Origin: Pseudoalteromonas amylolytica
Lineage (GTDB): Bacteria; Pseudomonadota; Gammaproteobacteria; Enterobacterales; Alteromonadaceae
Reading direction: 5' to 3'
NCBI RefSeq assembly: GCF_001854605.1
Contig: NZ_MKJU01000035.1
Span: 1-64,000 of the forward strand
DNA length: 64,000 bases
Shown: piece by piece, positions 8,621 through 17,866 of the stretch
Layout: each line of letters begins with the position of its first letter
Position numbering within the stretch: position 1 is the stretch's first letter
Program-made: the position numbers and the translations under genes
The notes under the pieces: model-generated
Told to the model about the DNA's origin: nothing
Database searches by the model: none
What the model saw: only the letters and a program-made list of their open reading frames with translations

Positions 8621-10648
8621 TTAGCCTGCACTTGCAACTTTTCGAGGAAATCGAATAACAAAATGCGCACCTTGTGCATCTTCTACACATTCCACCTGAC
8701 CATTCATAATGTGAACAACTGAGTTATAGATAATGTTGAGACCTAGCCCTAAATTCCCTTCTCCCAATCGGGTGGTGTAAAACGGGTCAAACACTTGTTT
8801 GCGCTTATCTAAAGGAATACCCGCGCCATTGTCTTTGTAGTGGATGATCGCGTCTTTTTTGTCGCACTGTATGGTGATATCAACTTGTGGCTCCTGAGTG
8901 TCAACAAAGCCATGTTTTACTGAGTTTTCAATGAGCTGGGTGATCACTTTTAGTAAAACTGGCGCATAGTTGGTCACTTCAATGTCATCGCCCGACAGAT
9001 TAAAGTGAATGGCTTTGTTTTGCGACTGTGCGAGCCTACCGATGTTTTCTTTTAAAAAACTCAACAGCGCAAATGTGGAACATTCACTCATGTGCAGTTT
9101 GGCAGACATCATTTTAAATCGTTGTACCATATCTGCGGCTTTTTCGCTGTTTTTTTGACTTAATGCCAGTAACTCTGTGGACTCATTGATGAAATGAGCG
9201 AGCTGTTTTTGTGTAAGGGTCTTATCAGCAAATCCTGCTGCAAGTTTCTCCACCAATGATTGTAATGTTGAATCTGCCGTGATGACCAGTCCAAGCGGAG
9301 TGTTTAATTGGTGCGCCATGCCAGATACTAAAGTGGTCATGGCGCGCATTTTTTCAGACTCTACCAGTTTTTCTTGAGTACGTTCGAGTTGGTTGAGTAA
9401 GGTCTGTAATTGGCGCTTTTTGTTGTTGAGTCGGTACATAAAATACCAGGTGATGACAATGATCAACATTGCGCTGGAGAGTATAAACCAACCGAGTTGG
9501 CGGTCTGCTTTGGCCATGGCCACGGTCACTTGATGGGTTTGCTCAAGTTGTTTGAGTTCCATTTCTTTGGTTTGTAACTCGGTTTGAGACACCATGTAAG
9601 CTAAACTTACGGCGGCTTGTTTTTTGACAAACTGATCAGATACTTGGTTATATTGCTCCTGAGCGGCCAAAGCAGCTTTTAAATCACCCTTTTGTTTTAA
9701 GTGTTCACTGTGCATTTTCAATGCGGTTAGTAACGAGGTAGGCTGTCGGTGCTCATGTCCTAATGTGATGACATCTTCAAGTAAGCGCATCGCTTCGTCA
9801 TAGCGTTGCTCATTGGAATAAATTTTTGCAAGTTCAAGCTTAGCTTGAAGGGTTTTAGAGGCGGCATGTTTGTTTTCCCAGTTTTCAATGGCTTGCTGAA
9901 GATAGTGCTCAGCTAAATCAATTTCCTGCTTGGCGGCATAGACTCGACCTAGATTAAATTGTGACCAAGCTTCATGGTAGGCAAGCCCGTTGGCTTGGCG
10001 AATAGTGAGTGCTTGCTGGTGAAACATATGAGCTTTGTCTATCTCACCTTTTAACAAAGCAACTTCCCCTAAGTTGTTCAAACCAGTGCCTTGTTGTGGT
10101 ATTAAGTTTTGTGCTACGGCAAAGTCGTAAAAGCGCTGGAAATAGTGCTCAGCTTCGTCCAAAAGTCCCAATTTCAAATAAATATGGCCAATATTATTTT
10201 CCGTTTGGCTGATAAATTCAGGACGATTGAGTAGGGGCGCTTCTTGGTAGGCTTTGAGGTTGTTTTCCAGCGCTAGTTCATAGAGCTCTGCATTTGATAA
10301 TGCACTAGCGGAAATGCTGTAATAGCTATACAAAATACCCGGTTCGTCTATATCTGTGGCCATCAATCTGGCTTCAGCCAGCGTATTCATTGCCTGTTCG
10401 ATAAAATCTGAATTGATTTGATACCAAGACTTGATATACAACAAACGAATGGTTTGTGCCTTGGCTAACGCGTCTTTGTGCAACGCTAGAAGCTCGTCAA
10501 TTTCCGCGATGCCTGCTGACGGTGACGTTTGGCCAGCGGCGGTGACTTGCGCACGTAACTGGGTAAATGTGTCATCGGGGAGTTTGGCAAACACTGAGCT
10601 TTGAGTTAACAAGGCGACAAAAAGAATCAACAACCCACACTTTTTCAT
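8621..10648 (-). CDS. TPR-containing membrane sensor histidine kinase
   Basis: A 675-residue protein: signal peptide (1-21), a periplasmic array of tetratricopeptide-like helices (about 40-330), a coiled coil, one membrane span (about 385-405), then a cytoplasmic kinase core. The phospho-acceptor is His446 in GMAHQLNTPLG, and the ATP-binding boxes are present (DNGAGIP, then GEGNLGLGLNI). Pseudoalteromonas and relatives have many such periplasmic-TPR kinases with unknown signals. No response regulator is adjacent, so its partner is elsewhere. The ribosome site is weak; the start is supported by the signal peptide. Confidence 0.9.
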   Translation of the reverse strand: MKKCGLLILFVALLTQSSVFAKLPDDTFTQLRAQVTAAGQTSPSAGIAEIDELLALHKDALAKAQTIRLLYIKSWYQINSDFIEQAMNTLAEARLMATDIDEPGILYSYYSISASALSNAELYELALENNLKAYQEAPLLNRPEFISQTENNIGHIYLKLGLLDEAEHYFQRFYDFAVAQNLIPQQGTGLNNLGEVALLKGEIDKAHMFHQQALTIRQANGLAYHEAWSQFNLGRVYAAKQEIDLAEHYLQQAIENWENKHAASKTLQAKLELAKIYSNEQRYDEAMRLLEDVITLGHEHRQPTSLLTALKMHSEHLKQKGDLKAALAAQEQYNQVSDQFVKKQAAVSLAYMVSQTELQTKEMELKQLEQTHQVTVAMAKADRQLGWFILSSAMLIIVITWYFMYRLNNKKRQLQTLLNQLERTQEKLVESEKMRAMTTLVSGMAHQLNTPLGLVITADSTLQSLVEKLAAGFADKTLTQKQLAHFINESTELLALSQKNSEKAADMVQRFKMMSAKLHMSECSTFALLSFLKENIGRLAQSQNKAIHFNLSGDDIEVTNYAPVLLKVITQLIENSVKHGFVDTQEPQVDITIQCDKKDAIIHYKDNGAGIPLDKRKQVFDPFYTTRLGEGNLGLGLNIIYNSVVHIMNGQVECVEDAQGAHFVIRFPRKVASAG

Positions 10649-10754
10649 TGACTGTACTGCTCATTGCAAGCTACCACTTTATTCAGTTTAGTTAAGATTA
10701 TGCCTTTTACGAGTTATAGGTTGTGCAGCAATAGAATGATTGCAATAGGCGTAA

Positions 10755-10940
10755 CAAGGGCTGATTAGTTGGACAATTTATCGAGAGTATCGGTATAGTT
10801 TTACTAAGTTCCTCATTGAAAACTATGGTTTAGATGCTTACTTGAAGGTATACCGAGGTGAGGATATCGCCTCGGTGACGGGTAAAAGTTTCACCGAGCT
10901 TGAGCAACAATGGGCGAACCTTATAGCGGTGTTTAGCTGA
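10755..10940 (+). pseudogene. remnant of a peptidase-like C-terminus
   Basis: An open frame without a start codon runs to a TGA at 10938-10940. Its end, FLIENYGLDAYLKVYRG followed by GKSFTELEQQW, resembles the C-terminal helices of gluzincin-type (peptidase MA-like) proteins, where such a segment follows the catalytic part. The catalytic HExxH part is absent. I read it as the stump of a deleted gene; the family match is from memory. Confidence 0.4.
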
Positions 10941-11843
10941 TCAACACGCACTGACGTGACAACGTTTGATTTCTTCTATGAGCGCATTGGCAAGCGGCGA
11001 TACCGAGTTACTCTTAGAAGAAATCAACACCACGGGGATTTGATAACAGTACTTTTCTGGCAAAATTGGTTTAAATAAACCTTTGTCTACCCAAAAACTG
11101 GCATAGTGCTCAGGCAAATAGCCTATAAATGCCCCCGATAGAATTAAATGGGCAATACCTTCATCATGATAAGCGATGGCGCTGTTTTGATAGTTCAGGC
11201 CATCGTTTCGTGTTTCCCTATCACGCATATAATTACTGGTGATCACTTCAGCATCGGGTAATAACAGCTCAACTTTTGATGGCTCACAATCGAACAAGGG
11301 GTGTCCAACACCGCAATACAAGTAGTTGGTTTCGTTATGCAATGGGAAGTAATCTAAGCCACGTAAATGGTGTCTGCTCACGCCCAGTCCTACCAGTGAA
11401 CGGCCGTTGACAACGGATGTTTCTACTTCACGCGCTTCGCAAACATTTATATCAAACTGAATATTGTTACCTCTGGCCTTAAGCGCAGCAATCGCACTGG
11501 CGACGCCACAACGTGGATCGCTGACCATTGTATCAATGACGGCGATAGTCACCCGACCTGATAGCTCGTCTTTGGAGCTGGCAACTGTTGTGGCAAATGC
11601 TTCACATTGTTGCAGTAGCTCTAAAGATGCTTGATAGGTAACGCGACCAGGTTCGGTTAATTCAAATCCGCTGCGGCCACGTTTACACAGTTTAATGCCC
11701 AGTCTTACTTCAAGATCAGACAAATGAGAGCTAATGGTAGAGCGACCGATATTGAGGCGTGACTCCGCAGCGGATAAGCCCCCGCATTCTACAATGGCCA
11801 CAAAAATCCTTAATAGCCGTAAATCAACGTCATGGACTTGCAT
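10941..11843 (-). CDS. LysR-family regulator, divergent from hutHU
   Basis: A 300-residue LysR protein: helix-turn-helix at about 18-45 (GGLSAAESRLNIGRSTISSH), then the effector-binding domain. The divergent arrangement, with 147 bp to hutH, makes it the probable regulator of histidine degradation here, in place of the GntR-type HutC used by many other bacteria (inference from position). The start ATG gives MQVHDVDLRLLRIF, normal for the family; its ribosome site is weak. Confidence 0.85.
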   Translation of the reverse strand: MQVHDVDLRLLRIFVAIVECGGLSAAESRLNIGRSTISSHLSDLEVRLGIKLCKRGRSGFELTEPGRVTYQASLELLQQCEAFATTVASSKDELSGRVTIAVIDTMVSDPRCGVASAIAALKARGNNIQFDINVCEAREVETSVVNGRSLVGLGVSRHHLRGLDYFPLHNETNYLYCGVGHPLFDCEPSKVELLLPDAEVITSNYMRDRETRNDGLNYQNSAIAYHDEGIAHLILSGAFIGYLPEHYASFWVDKGLFKPILPEKYCYQIPVVLISSKSNSVSPLANALIEEIKRCHVSAC

Positions 11844-11990
11844 TATGTCTACCTTTTTTGGGTTTTGCTTTTAGTTCGATAAAATCGGAATGAATTACGA
11901 TTATTATGCATTTATAAAACATCATGGGCAAGTTAGCATTAGCTCATTGAAGCACGTAGTTGCTCTGAAAAGACAAACGCTTAGGAGAAA

Positions 11991-13487
11991 ATGATGACGT
12001 TTAGATATGGTGTTGATCAACTCACTCTGGATATCGTAAACGGGATTGCGGATGGCAGTATTAAGGCTGAACTTTGCCAGCAAGCCCTAGATAAAATTAA
12101 TGCGAGTCGACAAAATGTTGATATTATGGCCAGTTCAGATAAAGCCATCTACGGTATTAATACTGGCTTTGGTCCGCTATGTGATACGCAAATTTCACCA
12201 GCAGAAACCCACTTACTACAAAAAAACCTGCTAATCACACACGCCGTGGGTGTGGGTGAGCCAATCGCCAAAGCCATTTCAAAACTCATGTTGATCACTA
12301 AAGTCCATGCTTTGAGTCAGGGATTTTCGGGCATTCGCTTAGAAGTGGTTGAACGTATGTTGGCGTTTATCGAACATGATCTTATCCCGGTCGTACCTGA
12401 GCAAGGCTCTGTAGGTGCTTCTGGCGATCTAGCTCCGCTTTCTCATCTATTTTTACCACTGATTGGTGAAGGTGAGTTTTGGCACGGTGATAACACAATC
12501 CCTGCCGCACAAGCATTAAAAGAGCACGGTTTAGAGCCTCTAGAGCTGCATGCCAAAGAAGGTCTGGCACTTATCAATGGTACTCAGTTTATTCTATCGC
12601 ACGCGATCACAGCACTGACGAAAATGCGTTACCTGTTAGACTTGGCCGACTTGGCTGGGGCGATGAGTATCGAAGGGATGCAAGGTAGCCAGTCACCATT
12701 TAGAGAAGAGCTTCATCAGATCAGAGCATTTGCTGGCAACATAGAAGTGGCTGCACGCATGAGACACTTCTTTAAAGACTCACAAAATATGGCTGCGCAT
12801 ACCGATTGTGATCGCGTTCAAGACCCTTATTCATTGCGTTGTATTCCGCAAGTACATGGCGCGTCGCGCAATGCATACAACCACCTGAAAGAATTGGCTG
12901 AGATTGAAATGAACTCAGTGACAGACAACCCAATTGTAATAAGCAGTGAAGAAGCGATTTCAGGGGGCAGTTTCCACGGTCAGCCTTTAGCTATGGTGTT
13001 AGATTATGCATCTATTGCCGCCGCAGAGCTGGGTAATATTGCTGACAGACGTTGTTACTTGCTACTTGAAGGCTTACATGGCTTGCCAAGGTTACTGACC
13101 ACCTCGGGTGGCTTAAACTCTGGCATGATGATCCCACAATATACAACCGCAGCGCTGGTGACTGAAAACAAGTCATTGTGTTTCCCGCCATCAGCGGACA
13201 GCGTGCCCACTTCAATGGGTCAAGAAGACCACGTATCGATGGGTAGTATCTCAGGTCGTAAACTCAACCAAATCCTTGGTAATCTTGAAAAGATCATGGC
13301 CATAGAATTGATGTATGCGGCACAGGCGATAGAGTTTAGACGTCCGAATAAATGTTCAGACATCATCGAAGAAAACTTCGCATTAATTCGTCAAAAAGTG
13401 GCCAAGCTTGAAGAAGATAGACTGTTGAAGCCAGATATCGATGCCATGATAGCATTAGTTAAAACACAAGCATTTAAAGTTAACTAA
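11991..13487 (+). CDS. hutH: histidine ammonia-lyase
   Basis: A 498-residue enzyme making trans-urocanate and ammonia from L-histidine, the first step of histidine breakdown. Ala143-Ser144-Gly145 in GSVGASGDLAPL form the autocatalytic MIO electrophile, and Tyr54 in IYGINTGFG is the catalytic tyrosine region. AGGAG lies just upstream of two tandem ATG codons (11991 and 11994); either may start. hutU follows after about 10 bases, so the two are an operon. hutI and hutG are not in the window. Confidence 0.96.
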   Translation: MMTFRYGVDQLTLDIVNGIADGSIKAELCQQALDKINASRQNVDIMASSDKAIYGINTGFGPLCDTQISPAETHLLQKNLLITHAVGVGEPIAKAISKLMLITKVHALSQGFSGIRLEVVERMLAFIEHDLIPVVPEQGSVGASGDLAPLSHLFLPLIGEGEFWHGDNTIPAAQALKEHGLEPLELHAKEGLALINGTQFILSHAITALTKMRYLLDLADLAGAMSIEGMQGSQSPFREELHQIRAFAGNIEVAARMRHFFKDSQNMAAHTDCDRVQDPYSLRCIPQVHGASRNAYNHLKELAEIEMNSVTDNPIVISSEEAISGGSFHGQPLAMVLDYASIAAAELGNIADRRCYLLLEGLHGLPRLLTTSGGLNSGMMIPQYTTAALVTENKSLCFPPSADSVPTSMGQEDHVSMGSISGRKLNQILGNLEKIMAIELMYAAQAIEFRRPNKCSDIIEENFALIRQKVAKLEEDRLLKPDIDAMIALVKTQAFKVN

Positions 13488-13496
13488 GAGGGAGTG

Positions 13497-15500
13497 ATGA
13501 TGAACTTTCAAGAGCAAATAAAACAAGGGATCCCTAGCAAGTTACCGCCTGCAAAACCTTATCCAGAAGATGCTAACCGTGCGCCAAAGCGCAAAGACAT
13601 CTTATCGGCGGATGAAAAGCAACTGGCTATTCGCAATGCCTTACGTTACTTTCCTAAAGAATGGCATCAAGAACTGGCACAAGAATTTGCGCAAGAGCTA
13701 AAAGACTTCGGCCGCATTTATATGTACCGCTTTAAGCCAAACTATGAACTTAAAGCCCGCTCAATTTCAGATTACCCAGCAAAATGTCAGCAAGCTGCTG
13801 CTATCATGTTGATGATCGACAACAACCTAGACCCTGCTGTGGCTCAACACCCAGAGGAGTTGATCACTTACGGTGGTAACGGCGCTGTTTTTCAAAACTG
13901 GGCGCAGTACTTGCTGGCGATGAAGTATTTAAGTGAGATGGAAGAAGATCAAACGCTGCATATGTACTCAGGTCATCCTATGGGGTTATTCCCATCATCA
14001 AAAGAAGCACCACGGGTGGTGGTGACCAACGGTATGATGATCCCGAACTATTCAAAACCAGATGACTGGGAAAAGTTCAATGCCTTGGGCGTGACTCAGT
14101 ACGGTCAAATGACCGCGGGCTCGTTCATGTACATTGGCCCACAAGGTATCGTACACGGCACCACAATCACCGTGATGAATGCGTTCCGTAAAGTGTTGAA
14201 CAAGGGCGAAAGTCCAAAAGGTAAGATTTTCCTAACCGCAGGTTTAGGCGGCATGAGCGGCGCTCAGCCTAAAGCGGGTAACATTGCCAACTGTATTACG
14301 GTGTGTGCAGAAGTAAATCCTAAAGCGGCAACGAAACGCCACCAACAGGGTTGGGTTGATGAGCTTATCGACAATATGGACGCGCTCATCGCGCGTGTGA
14401 AAGAAGCACAAGCGAATGAAGAAGTGGTGTCAATTGCTTACATTGGTAATGTGGTAGATGTGTGGGAGCATTTCTACGAGCAAGATATTTTTGTGCACTT
14501 AGGCTCGGATCAAACATCACTACACAACCCTTGGTCGGGCGGTTATTACCCTGTTGATATCAGCTACGAAGAATCAAACCGCTTAATTCGTGAAGAACCT
14601 GATGTGTTCAAAGAAAAAGTGCAAGCAACGTTGAAGCGCCACGCGGATGCGGTGAATAAGCACACTGCCAAAGGCACCTATTTCTTTGATTACGGTAATG
14701 CCTTCTTGCTTGAAGCATCACGCGCTGGCGGTGATGTAATGGCAGAAAATGGCATCGACTTTAAATATCCATCATATGTACAGGATATTCTTGGTCCTAT
14801 GTGTTTCGACTACGGTTTTGGCCCATTCCGCTGGGTATGTACATCGGGCAACTCTGATGATTTAGATAAAACCGATGCGATTGCCGCTGATGTGTTGAAC
14901 AAGATCATGGCTGAGTCTCCTGAGGAAATTCAGCAGCAGATGCAAGACAACATCACTTGGATAAAAGACGCCAAGCAAAACAAGCTAGTGGTAGGTTCAC
15001 AAGCACGTATTTTGTACGCCGATGCGCAAGGTCGTGCCCAAATCGCCAAAGAATTTAACGATGCCATTGCGCGTGGAGAAATTGGTCCGGTAGTGCTTGG
15101 TCGTGACCACCATGATGTGAGCGGTACTGACTCACCGTTCCGTGAAACGTCTAACATTTACGATGGTAGCCGTTTCACAGCCGACATGGCTATCCATAAC
15201 GTGATTGGTGATAGCTTCCGTGGTGCAACTTGGGTATCAATCCACAATGGTGGCGGTGTAGGTTGGGGTGAGGTGATCAACGGTGGCTTTGGTATGCTGC
15301 TAGATGGCACACCAGAGGCAGAAGGTCGTCTTAAATCCATGCTACTGTTTGATGTGAATAACGGTATTGCACGTCGTAGCTGGGCGCGTAACGAAGAAGC
15401 TGATTTTGCGATTAAACGTGAAATGGCGCGCACACCTAAGCTAAAAGTCACTTTAGCAAACAATGTGGATGATGAGATTTTAAATAACTTATCGTTCTAA
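13497..15500 (+). CDS. hutU: urocanate hydratase (long form)
   Basis: About 667 residues; converts urocanate to imidazolone propionate using tightly bound NAD as electrophile. The conserved Rossmann region (AGLGGMSGAQPKAG) and the GRDHHDVSG and SIHNGGGVGWG segments are present. The common bacterial enzyme has about 555 residues; this one has extra sequence at the N-terminus and in the middle, like the animal UROC1 type. The start is one of GTG 13494, ATG 13497 or ATG 13500 behind GAGGGAG. Second gene of the hut operon, followed by a terminator. Confidence 0.95.
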   Translation: MMNFQEQIKQGIPSKLPPAKPYPEDANRAPKRKDILSADEKQLAIRNALRYFPKEWHQELAQEFAQELKDFGRIYMYRFKPNYELKARSISDYPAKCQQAAAIMLMIDNNLDPAVAQHPEELITYGGNGAVFQNWAQYLLAMKYLSEMEEDQTLHMYSGHPMGLFPSSKEAPRVVVTNGMMIPNYSKPDDWEKFNALGVTQYGQMTAGSFMYIGPQGIVHGTTITVMNAFRKVLNKGESPKGKIFLTAGLGGMSGAQPKAGNIANCITVCAEVNPKAATKRHQQGWVDELIDNMDALIARVKEAQANEEVVSIAYIGNVVDVWEHFYEQDIFVHLGSDQTSLHNPWSGGYYPVDISYEESNRLIREEPDVFKEKVQATLKRHADAVNKHTAKGTYFFDYGNAFLLEASRAGGDVMAENGIDFKYPSYVQDILGPMCFDYGFGPFRWVCTSGNSDDLDKTDAIAADVLNKIMAESPEEIQQQMQDNITWIKDAKQNKLVVGSQARILYADAQGRAQIAKEFNDAIARGEIGPVVLGRDHHDVSGTDSPFRETSNIYDGSRFTADMAIHNVIGDSFRGATWVSIHNGGGVGWGEVINGGFGMLLDGTPEAEGRLKSMLLFDVNNGIARRSWARNEEADFAIKREMARTPKLKVTLANNVDDEILNNLSF

Positions 15501-15517
15501 ACACGGCAAAATAACTG

Positions 15518-15549
15518 AAAAGGCCAGACAACATTGTCTGGCCTTTTTT
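15518..15549 (+). terminator. terminator of the hutHU operon
   Basis: A stem of GGCCAGACA with TGTCTGGCC around an ACAT loop, flanked by A on the left and a T run on the right. Confidence 0.9.
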
Positions 15550-15650
15550 ATTTACATGATCTGGATGAGGTAAATGGCTTTGTAAAGGAGGCTAGATATC
15601 AATGCGTGAACACTAAGCGCGGCGAGTCGAAAACAAACCATCACCTCAAT

Positions 15651-16208
15651 TTATTCATGCTCCCGACAGATCAGCTGTACGTCACCCTTGCTAAGCGGCT
15701 GCTTAACAAGGCCGCAAAAATAGTTGCCATCGTTTGTTTGTTGATTAAAACGACATGTTTTACAGACCCCAAATGTCTTTAAATTATTGGCTTTGAGTAA
15801 CGCCGAAAGTAGTAACTTGAGTGACGAATCAATGTCTGATTGCTGCTCGGGTGACAACTGCTCACAAGCCTTGATAAACAAGTTGGTAGGTAGCAGCGCT
15901 GCCACGAGTTGCTGACCGCTTACCGACAACTTTAAATGGGTGATACGCTTGTCATTTTCATCTATCGTTTTGACCAGTAAGCTTTTTTTCTCCAATACCT
16001 TGAGTGTCTGTGAGACCGTACCTTTGGTTAACCCCAAATATTCAGTGACCGCCATTGGAGTGTCTGAGTATTGGTTACAGATCGACAGGTAGTGTAATAC
16101 CTCAACGTGCACGGGCTGTAACCCATGCTCTGCACCTGCCTGACGCGCTCCCACTTTAAGCAAATCGCCCAAACGTTCAACGCTGTTGTATATGTGATTT
16201 AGTTTCAT
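15651..16208 (-). CDS. MarR-family regulator with C-terminal four-cysteine tail
   Basis: A 185-residue protein. Residues 1-140 form a winged-helix MarR domain (recognition segment TKGTVSQTLKVLEKK, wing DENDKRITHLKLS). After it comes an extra tail with C149, C152, C165 and C181, spaced CX2C-X12-C-X15-C, suited to bind zinc or an iron-sulfur cluster. This tail is not part of the standard MarR fold and suggests metal or redox sensing (inference). It is divergent from a thioredoxin-like gene; matched inverted repeats overlap both promoters, pointing to autoregulation and control of that unit. Confidence 0.88.
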   Translation of the reverse strand: MKLNHIYNSVERLGDLLKVGARQAGAEHGLQPVHVEVLHYLSICNQYSDTPMAVTEYLGLTKGTVSQTLKVLEKKSLLVKTIDENDKRITHLKLSVSGQQLVAALLPTNLFIKACEQLSPEQQSDIDSSLKLLLSALLKANNLKTFGVCKTCRFNQQTNDGNYFCGLVKQPLSKGDVQLICREHE

Positions 16209-16214
16209 AATTAA

Positions 16215-16243
16215 ATAGTATCGACTAAATACTATGTTGACAA
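16215..16243 (-). promoter_or_regulatory. marR promoter with embedded operator
   Basis: Minus strand: -35 TTGTCA (16238-16243), 17-bp spacer, -10 TACTAT (16215-16220). The imperfect inverted repeat TAGTATCGACTAAATACTA (16216-16234) fills the spacer and covers the -10. Confidence 0.75.
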
Positions 16244-16265
16244 CCCTGATTCTGTTCTTTACAGT
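16237..16265 (+). promoter_or_regulatory. promoter of the thioredoxin-like/secreted-protein unit
   Basis: Plus strand: -35 TTGACA (16237-16242), 17-bp spacer, -10 TACAGT (16260-16265). Its -35 overlaps the -35 of the divergent marR promoter. Confidence 0.75.
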
Positions 16266-16272
16266 TTAATTT

Positions 16273-16287
16273 GTATCGAGTCGATAC
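16273..16287. promoter_or_regulatory. perfect inverted repeat, probable MarR operator
   Basis: GTATCGAGTCGATAC is a perfect 7-1-7 inverted repeat at the expected transcription start of the plus-strand unit. Its right arm and flank (minus strand TAGTATCGACT) repeats the left arm of the operator in the marR promoter, so one regulator probably binds both. Confidence 0.75.
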
Positions 16288-16315
16288 TAATTAATTTAAC
16301 GGACAAGGAACAATC

Positions 16316-16564
16316 ATGAAGAAGGCTATTTTTTATCATGCAGGCTGCGCTGTATGTGTTGAAGCAGAACAACAGGTTTTAGATGCATTGGACTGCAATC
16401 GCTATGAAGTGGAATCTGTACATTTGGCGCAAAACAGCTTGGCGATTGAGCAAGCACAATTGGCAGGCGTTAGGTCGGTGCCGGCCTTGTTGTTAGATGG
16501 TACGGTGTTTCATATTAACTTTGGGGCGTCACTTGATGAGGTAAAGGGAGCGTGTCATGCGTAA
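16316..16564 (+). CDS. thioredoxin/glutaredoxin-like small protein
   Basis: An 82-residue protein of thioredoxin fold: the active-site CAVC (Cys11 to Cys14) follows the first strand, and the cis-Pro loop is VRSVPALLLDG. No signal peptide, so cytoplasmic. It is the first gene after the MarR-controlled promoter, and its end overlaps the next start by 8 bases, giving translational coupling. Likely a disulfide reductant or thiol relay; its partner is unknown. Confidence 0.85.
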   Translation: MKKAIFYHAGCAVCVEAEQQVLDALDCNRYEVESVHLAQNSLAIEQAQLAGVRSVPALLLDGTVFHINFGASLDEVKGACHA

Positions 16565-17300
16565 GTTTAATTTACTTTCTTCATGTTTGGCAGTGGCCCT
16601 TTCGTTGCCAGCTTTGAGTCACAACCAACATAAAGGTGGGATCAAAGCGCCGGTGAATGATACGACGTTAGCGCCTTTTGATATCATTCACGCAAAAATC
16701 ACTACCAAAGGTAATGTTGCCAAGTTTCATATGGCGGTCTCTGGCGAAGCAGGAGCACATAAACCCACTGCCAGCGGTAAGCTTGCAGGGAGCGAGGTAT
16801 TTTCATATGTATGGCCCACTTCGATTGATAGCTATGAAGTTGGTTTTGAGCGCAATGCGGGCATTCTAGCATTGGCTGTAACTGCACACCCTGATTTTGA
16901 TGATACGCCACTGTTTGATGAAAATGGTGATGGTAATACCGGCAACGACGGTAACATTTGGCACAGTCATTGGGTCGTTTTAACGCCTAACGAGCAATGT
17001 GGCAAAGATGCCTTGGGGGTGGTTGATATACCAAAAGGCAATAAACCACGATTACCGAAAACCTGGCCTGGATTACCGATTTTGTTGGATAGCCCTGGGT
17101 GGAGCCCAACCTTTAACGATGATGTGGTTGAAGTACAGATCCCATTTGAGAATATTGGCTTGCTTGAAGATACTCAGTTTGATGGTGTAACAGCCGGTTT
17201 AAGAGTCAATCAGAGTGTTCACGCACCATTACTGTGCGTAGTCAATGTGATGGATATCGCCTCTGGAGATTTAAGCTTGCCAGGCAAGGTTAACAAATAG
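16557..17300 (+). CDS. secreted protein of unknown function
   Basis: A 247-residue protein with a signal peptide (about 1-22, ending ALSH). The mature part starts with a His-rich stretch (HNQHKGG), has an Asp-rich loop (DENGDGNTGNDGN) that could bind calcium, and two cysteines. Probably a beta-sandwich by composition; no family is recognised. It overlaps the thioredoxin-like gene and is therefore part of the MarR-controlled unit, suggesting a periplasmic role in the same stress response (inference). Confidence 0.75.
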   Translation: MRKFNLLSSCLAVALSLPALSHNQHKGGIKAPVNDTTLAPFDIIHAKITTKGNVAKFHMAVSGEAGAHKPTASGKLAGSEVFSYVWPTSIDSYEVGFERNAGILALAVTAHPDFDDTPLFDENGDGNTGNDGNIWHSHWVVLTPNEQCGKDALGVVDIPKGNKPRLPKTWPGLPILLDSPGWSPTFNDDVVEVQIPFENIGLLEDTQFDGVTAGLRVNQSVHAPLLCVVNVMDIASGDLSLPGKVNK

Positions 17301-17321
17301 TCGCGTGAATGGGGTTAAGCC

Positions 17322-17366
17322 AACACCGCTTCAGTGTTTGTGTGGTCACTAAAGCGGTGTTTTGAT
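17322..17366 (+). terminator. probable terminator after the MarR-controlled unit
   Basis: A 10-bp perfect stem AACACCGCTT (17322-17331) with AAGCGGTGTT (17352-17361), a 20-base loop, then TTTG. Confidence 0.65.
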
Positions 17367-17395
17367 TGTAAGATTATGAAATAACTTAATATATT

Positions 17396-17866
17396 TTATA
17401 GCTTTCTACCAAGTCGTTTTTCTATTTGGCGCTTTTCCCACTTGGATCCAAATAGATTAAATACTTCATATGTATCGAGCGCGTGGCTGATAACGCCCAC
17501 ACCCCAACCCAGTGCAACCCACCAAGCCCAGTAATAATGAGGTGATACAAAATAGTTGATGATAAACAACGTAATGATGGTTACCCCATATTGTATCAAG
17601 TGACTGTAAAACGCTTTTATGGCCCATACTTGCTCAATAACGTTATTTTCCTCGCTGGTGGTTGTGTTTGTATCGGTTTTCATCGTTAGCTCCTGCTGTA
17701 AGTCAGCAATTGTGGTTTCAAAAACAGCAGCTAAAGACTTAAGCGACTCTAAACTAGGTGTTTGGCCTCGCTCGATACGCTGAATTGTTCTCAAGCTTAA
17801 ACCACTAGCCTCGGCCAGTTGTTCCTGAGACCAAGCTTTTTGTAATCTTAACTTTCTAATAATCAC
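17396..17866 (-). CDS. XRE-type helix-turn-helix protein with 2TM domain
   Basis: A 156-residue protein from a GTG at 17864-17866 with AAGGA upstream. Residues 5-60 are an XRE/Cro-type helix-turn-helix (WSQEQLAEASGLSLRTIQRI). Residues ~85-150 form the 2TM domain: two hydrophobic helices, then WEKRQIEKRL. This fusion is a known bacterial architecture of unknown function, thought to be a membrane-bound regulator. It stands alone. Confidence 0.8.
   Translation of the reverse strand: MIIRKLRLQKAWSQEQLAEASGLSLRTIQRIERGQTPSLESLKSLAAVFETTIADLQQELTMKTDTNTTTSEENNVIEQVWAIKAFYSHLIQYGVTIITLFIINYFVSPHYYWAWWVALGWGVGVISHALDTYEVFNLFGSKWEKRQIEKRLGRKL

Noticed and set aside
15534..15782. 82-codon plus-strand frame beginning at the hutU terminator
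   Set aside because: It starts inside the terminator hairpin and overlaps the MarR gene on the other strand.
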